47,467 nucleotides of DNA from Mollicutes bacterium (lineage in GTDB: Bacteria > Bacillota_I > Bacilli_A > Izemoplasmatales > Izemoplasmataceae): NCBI GenBank assembly GCA_003551005.1, contig PULR01000014.1, forward strand, positions 1 to 47,467. Direction: 5' to 3'. The notes below the pieces were generated by a model. It was not told the DNA's origin. It saw only the letters and a program-made list of their open reading frames with translations, and did not search any database. A program made the position numbers and the translations under genes. Position 1 is the first letter of the stretch; every line of letters begins with the position of its first letter. Positions 47,384-47,467 of the stretch are shown here, in pieces.

Positions 47384-47467
47384 TTAAACAGATGCCAAGG
47401 CCTGATTCCGATATTGCATCGGGGTCAGGCCTTTTAATGCAGGTGAAAAGCGTTGCGTGTTATAGAA
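47384..47467 (-). CDS. IS3-family transposase OrfB, C-terminal fragment
   Basis: The last 27 codons of a transposase enter from the right edge. They read FYNTQRFSPALKGLTPMQYR and end LASV followed by TAA at 47384. The YN-x-R-x-x-x-x-L-x-G-x-x-P-x-x-Y-R pattern is the typical end of the rve integrase domain in IS3/IS150 transposases. The catalytic DDE residues are outside the window, so it is not possible to say if the element is intact. Confidence 0.85.
   Translation of the reverse strand, partial: FYNTQRFSPALKGLTPMQYRNQALASV
47397..47435. terminator. Terminator-like hairpin inside the IS transposase end
   Basis: AAGGCCTGA (47397-47405) pairs with TCAGGCCTT (47425-47433), with an inner CCGAT/ATCGG stem, and is followed by TTTT on the plus side. 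It is part of the coding sequence and could stop transcripts that cross the IS boundary. Confidence 0.55.

Larger units (their letters stand above)
47349..47467. mobile_element. End of an IS3-family insertion sequence (IS150-like), cut by window edge
   Basis: The sequence TGAACCGCTCC followed by CCGTCAAGTAGACAG (from 47349) looks like the terminal inverted repeat of IS150-type elements, and it leads into the C-terminus of an IS3-family transposase. The other end and any target duplication lie outside the window, so the exact boundary is uncertain by a few bases. Confidence 0.8.

Noticed and set aside
1-47467. CRISPR arrays, prophage genes, toxin-antitoxin pairs or a replication origin.
   Set aside because: No regularly spaced repeats, phage structural genes, small toxin-antitoxin operons or DnaA-box clusters were seen.

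Overview
The window looks like a piece of a GC-rich Bacillota (Firmicutes) chromosome with an anaerobic metabolism. The evidence is many sigma-A type promoters (TTGACA/TATAAT), strong GGAGG ribosome sites, TGA used as stop, tRNA genes with encoded CCA, an MnmM (YtqB) tRNA methyltransferase, a TetR regulator with FadR-type operators, and a trimeric [FeFe] hydrogenase. I cannot place it below phylum. No stretch longer than about 200 bases lacks a gene or RNA.

Region 1 (1-7368) is a leftward operon: thiolase, SDR dehydrogenase, KAS-III-like condensing enzyme, then an ABC importer of the branched-chain amino acid type (LivH, LivM, LivG, LivF; LivF runs off the left edge). A divergent TetR regulator faces it. 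Two direct copies of a Bacillus FadR-like operator overlap the start site of the operon promoter, so the set probably handles an acid that is activated to a CoA ester.

Region 2 (7395-15353) is mostly housekeeping: a THUMP RNA methyltransferase, an ECF sigma factor with a membrane anti-sigma factor carrying an RsgI-like outer domain, an SDR, a 30-residue membrane protein, tRNA-Thr, a Rieske protein, a TGS/uridine-kinase-like protein, and an operon of mnmM, a membrane protein, msrB and a GNAT.

Region 3 (15461-35277) is the main interest. A guanine deaminase gene on the plus strand faces a tightly packed leftward operon of 17 genes (about 19 kb). In transcription order: MocA, FAD, 2Fe-2S and Mo subunits of a first molybdenum hydroxylase, an XdhC-type maturation factor, a THEP1-like NTPase, HyuA (cyclic amidohydrolase), SsnA (aminohydrolase), a PreA-like flavoprotein, Mo, 2Fe-2S and FAD subunits of a second hydroxylase, adenine deaminase, two different PLP fold-II enzymes, YgeY and a YgeW-like carbamoyltransferase. 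This corresponds to the E. coli ygeW-xdhD / gut uric-acid (purine) degradation locus, but with YgfK and the diaminopropionate lyase YgeX seemingly replaced by other proteins. I read it as a variant anaerobic purine-catabolic pathway: deaminate adenine and guanine, interconvert oxopurines by Mo hydroxylases, reduce and open the rings, then recover ammonia, carbamoyl phosphate and a carbon acid.

Region 4 (35475-47467) holds a membrane protein, tRNA-Ser, nnr and upp, the NADH-linked [FeFe] hydrogenase operon (a plausible electron sink for the hydroxylases), a guanylate-kinase-like protein, a CASTOR-like ion-channel protein, an alpha/beta hydrolase, a DUF1295 membrane protein, thpR, and the cut end of an IS3-family element at the right edge.
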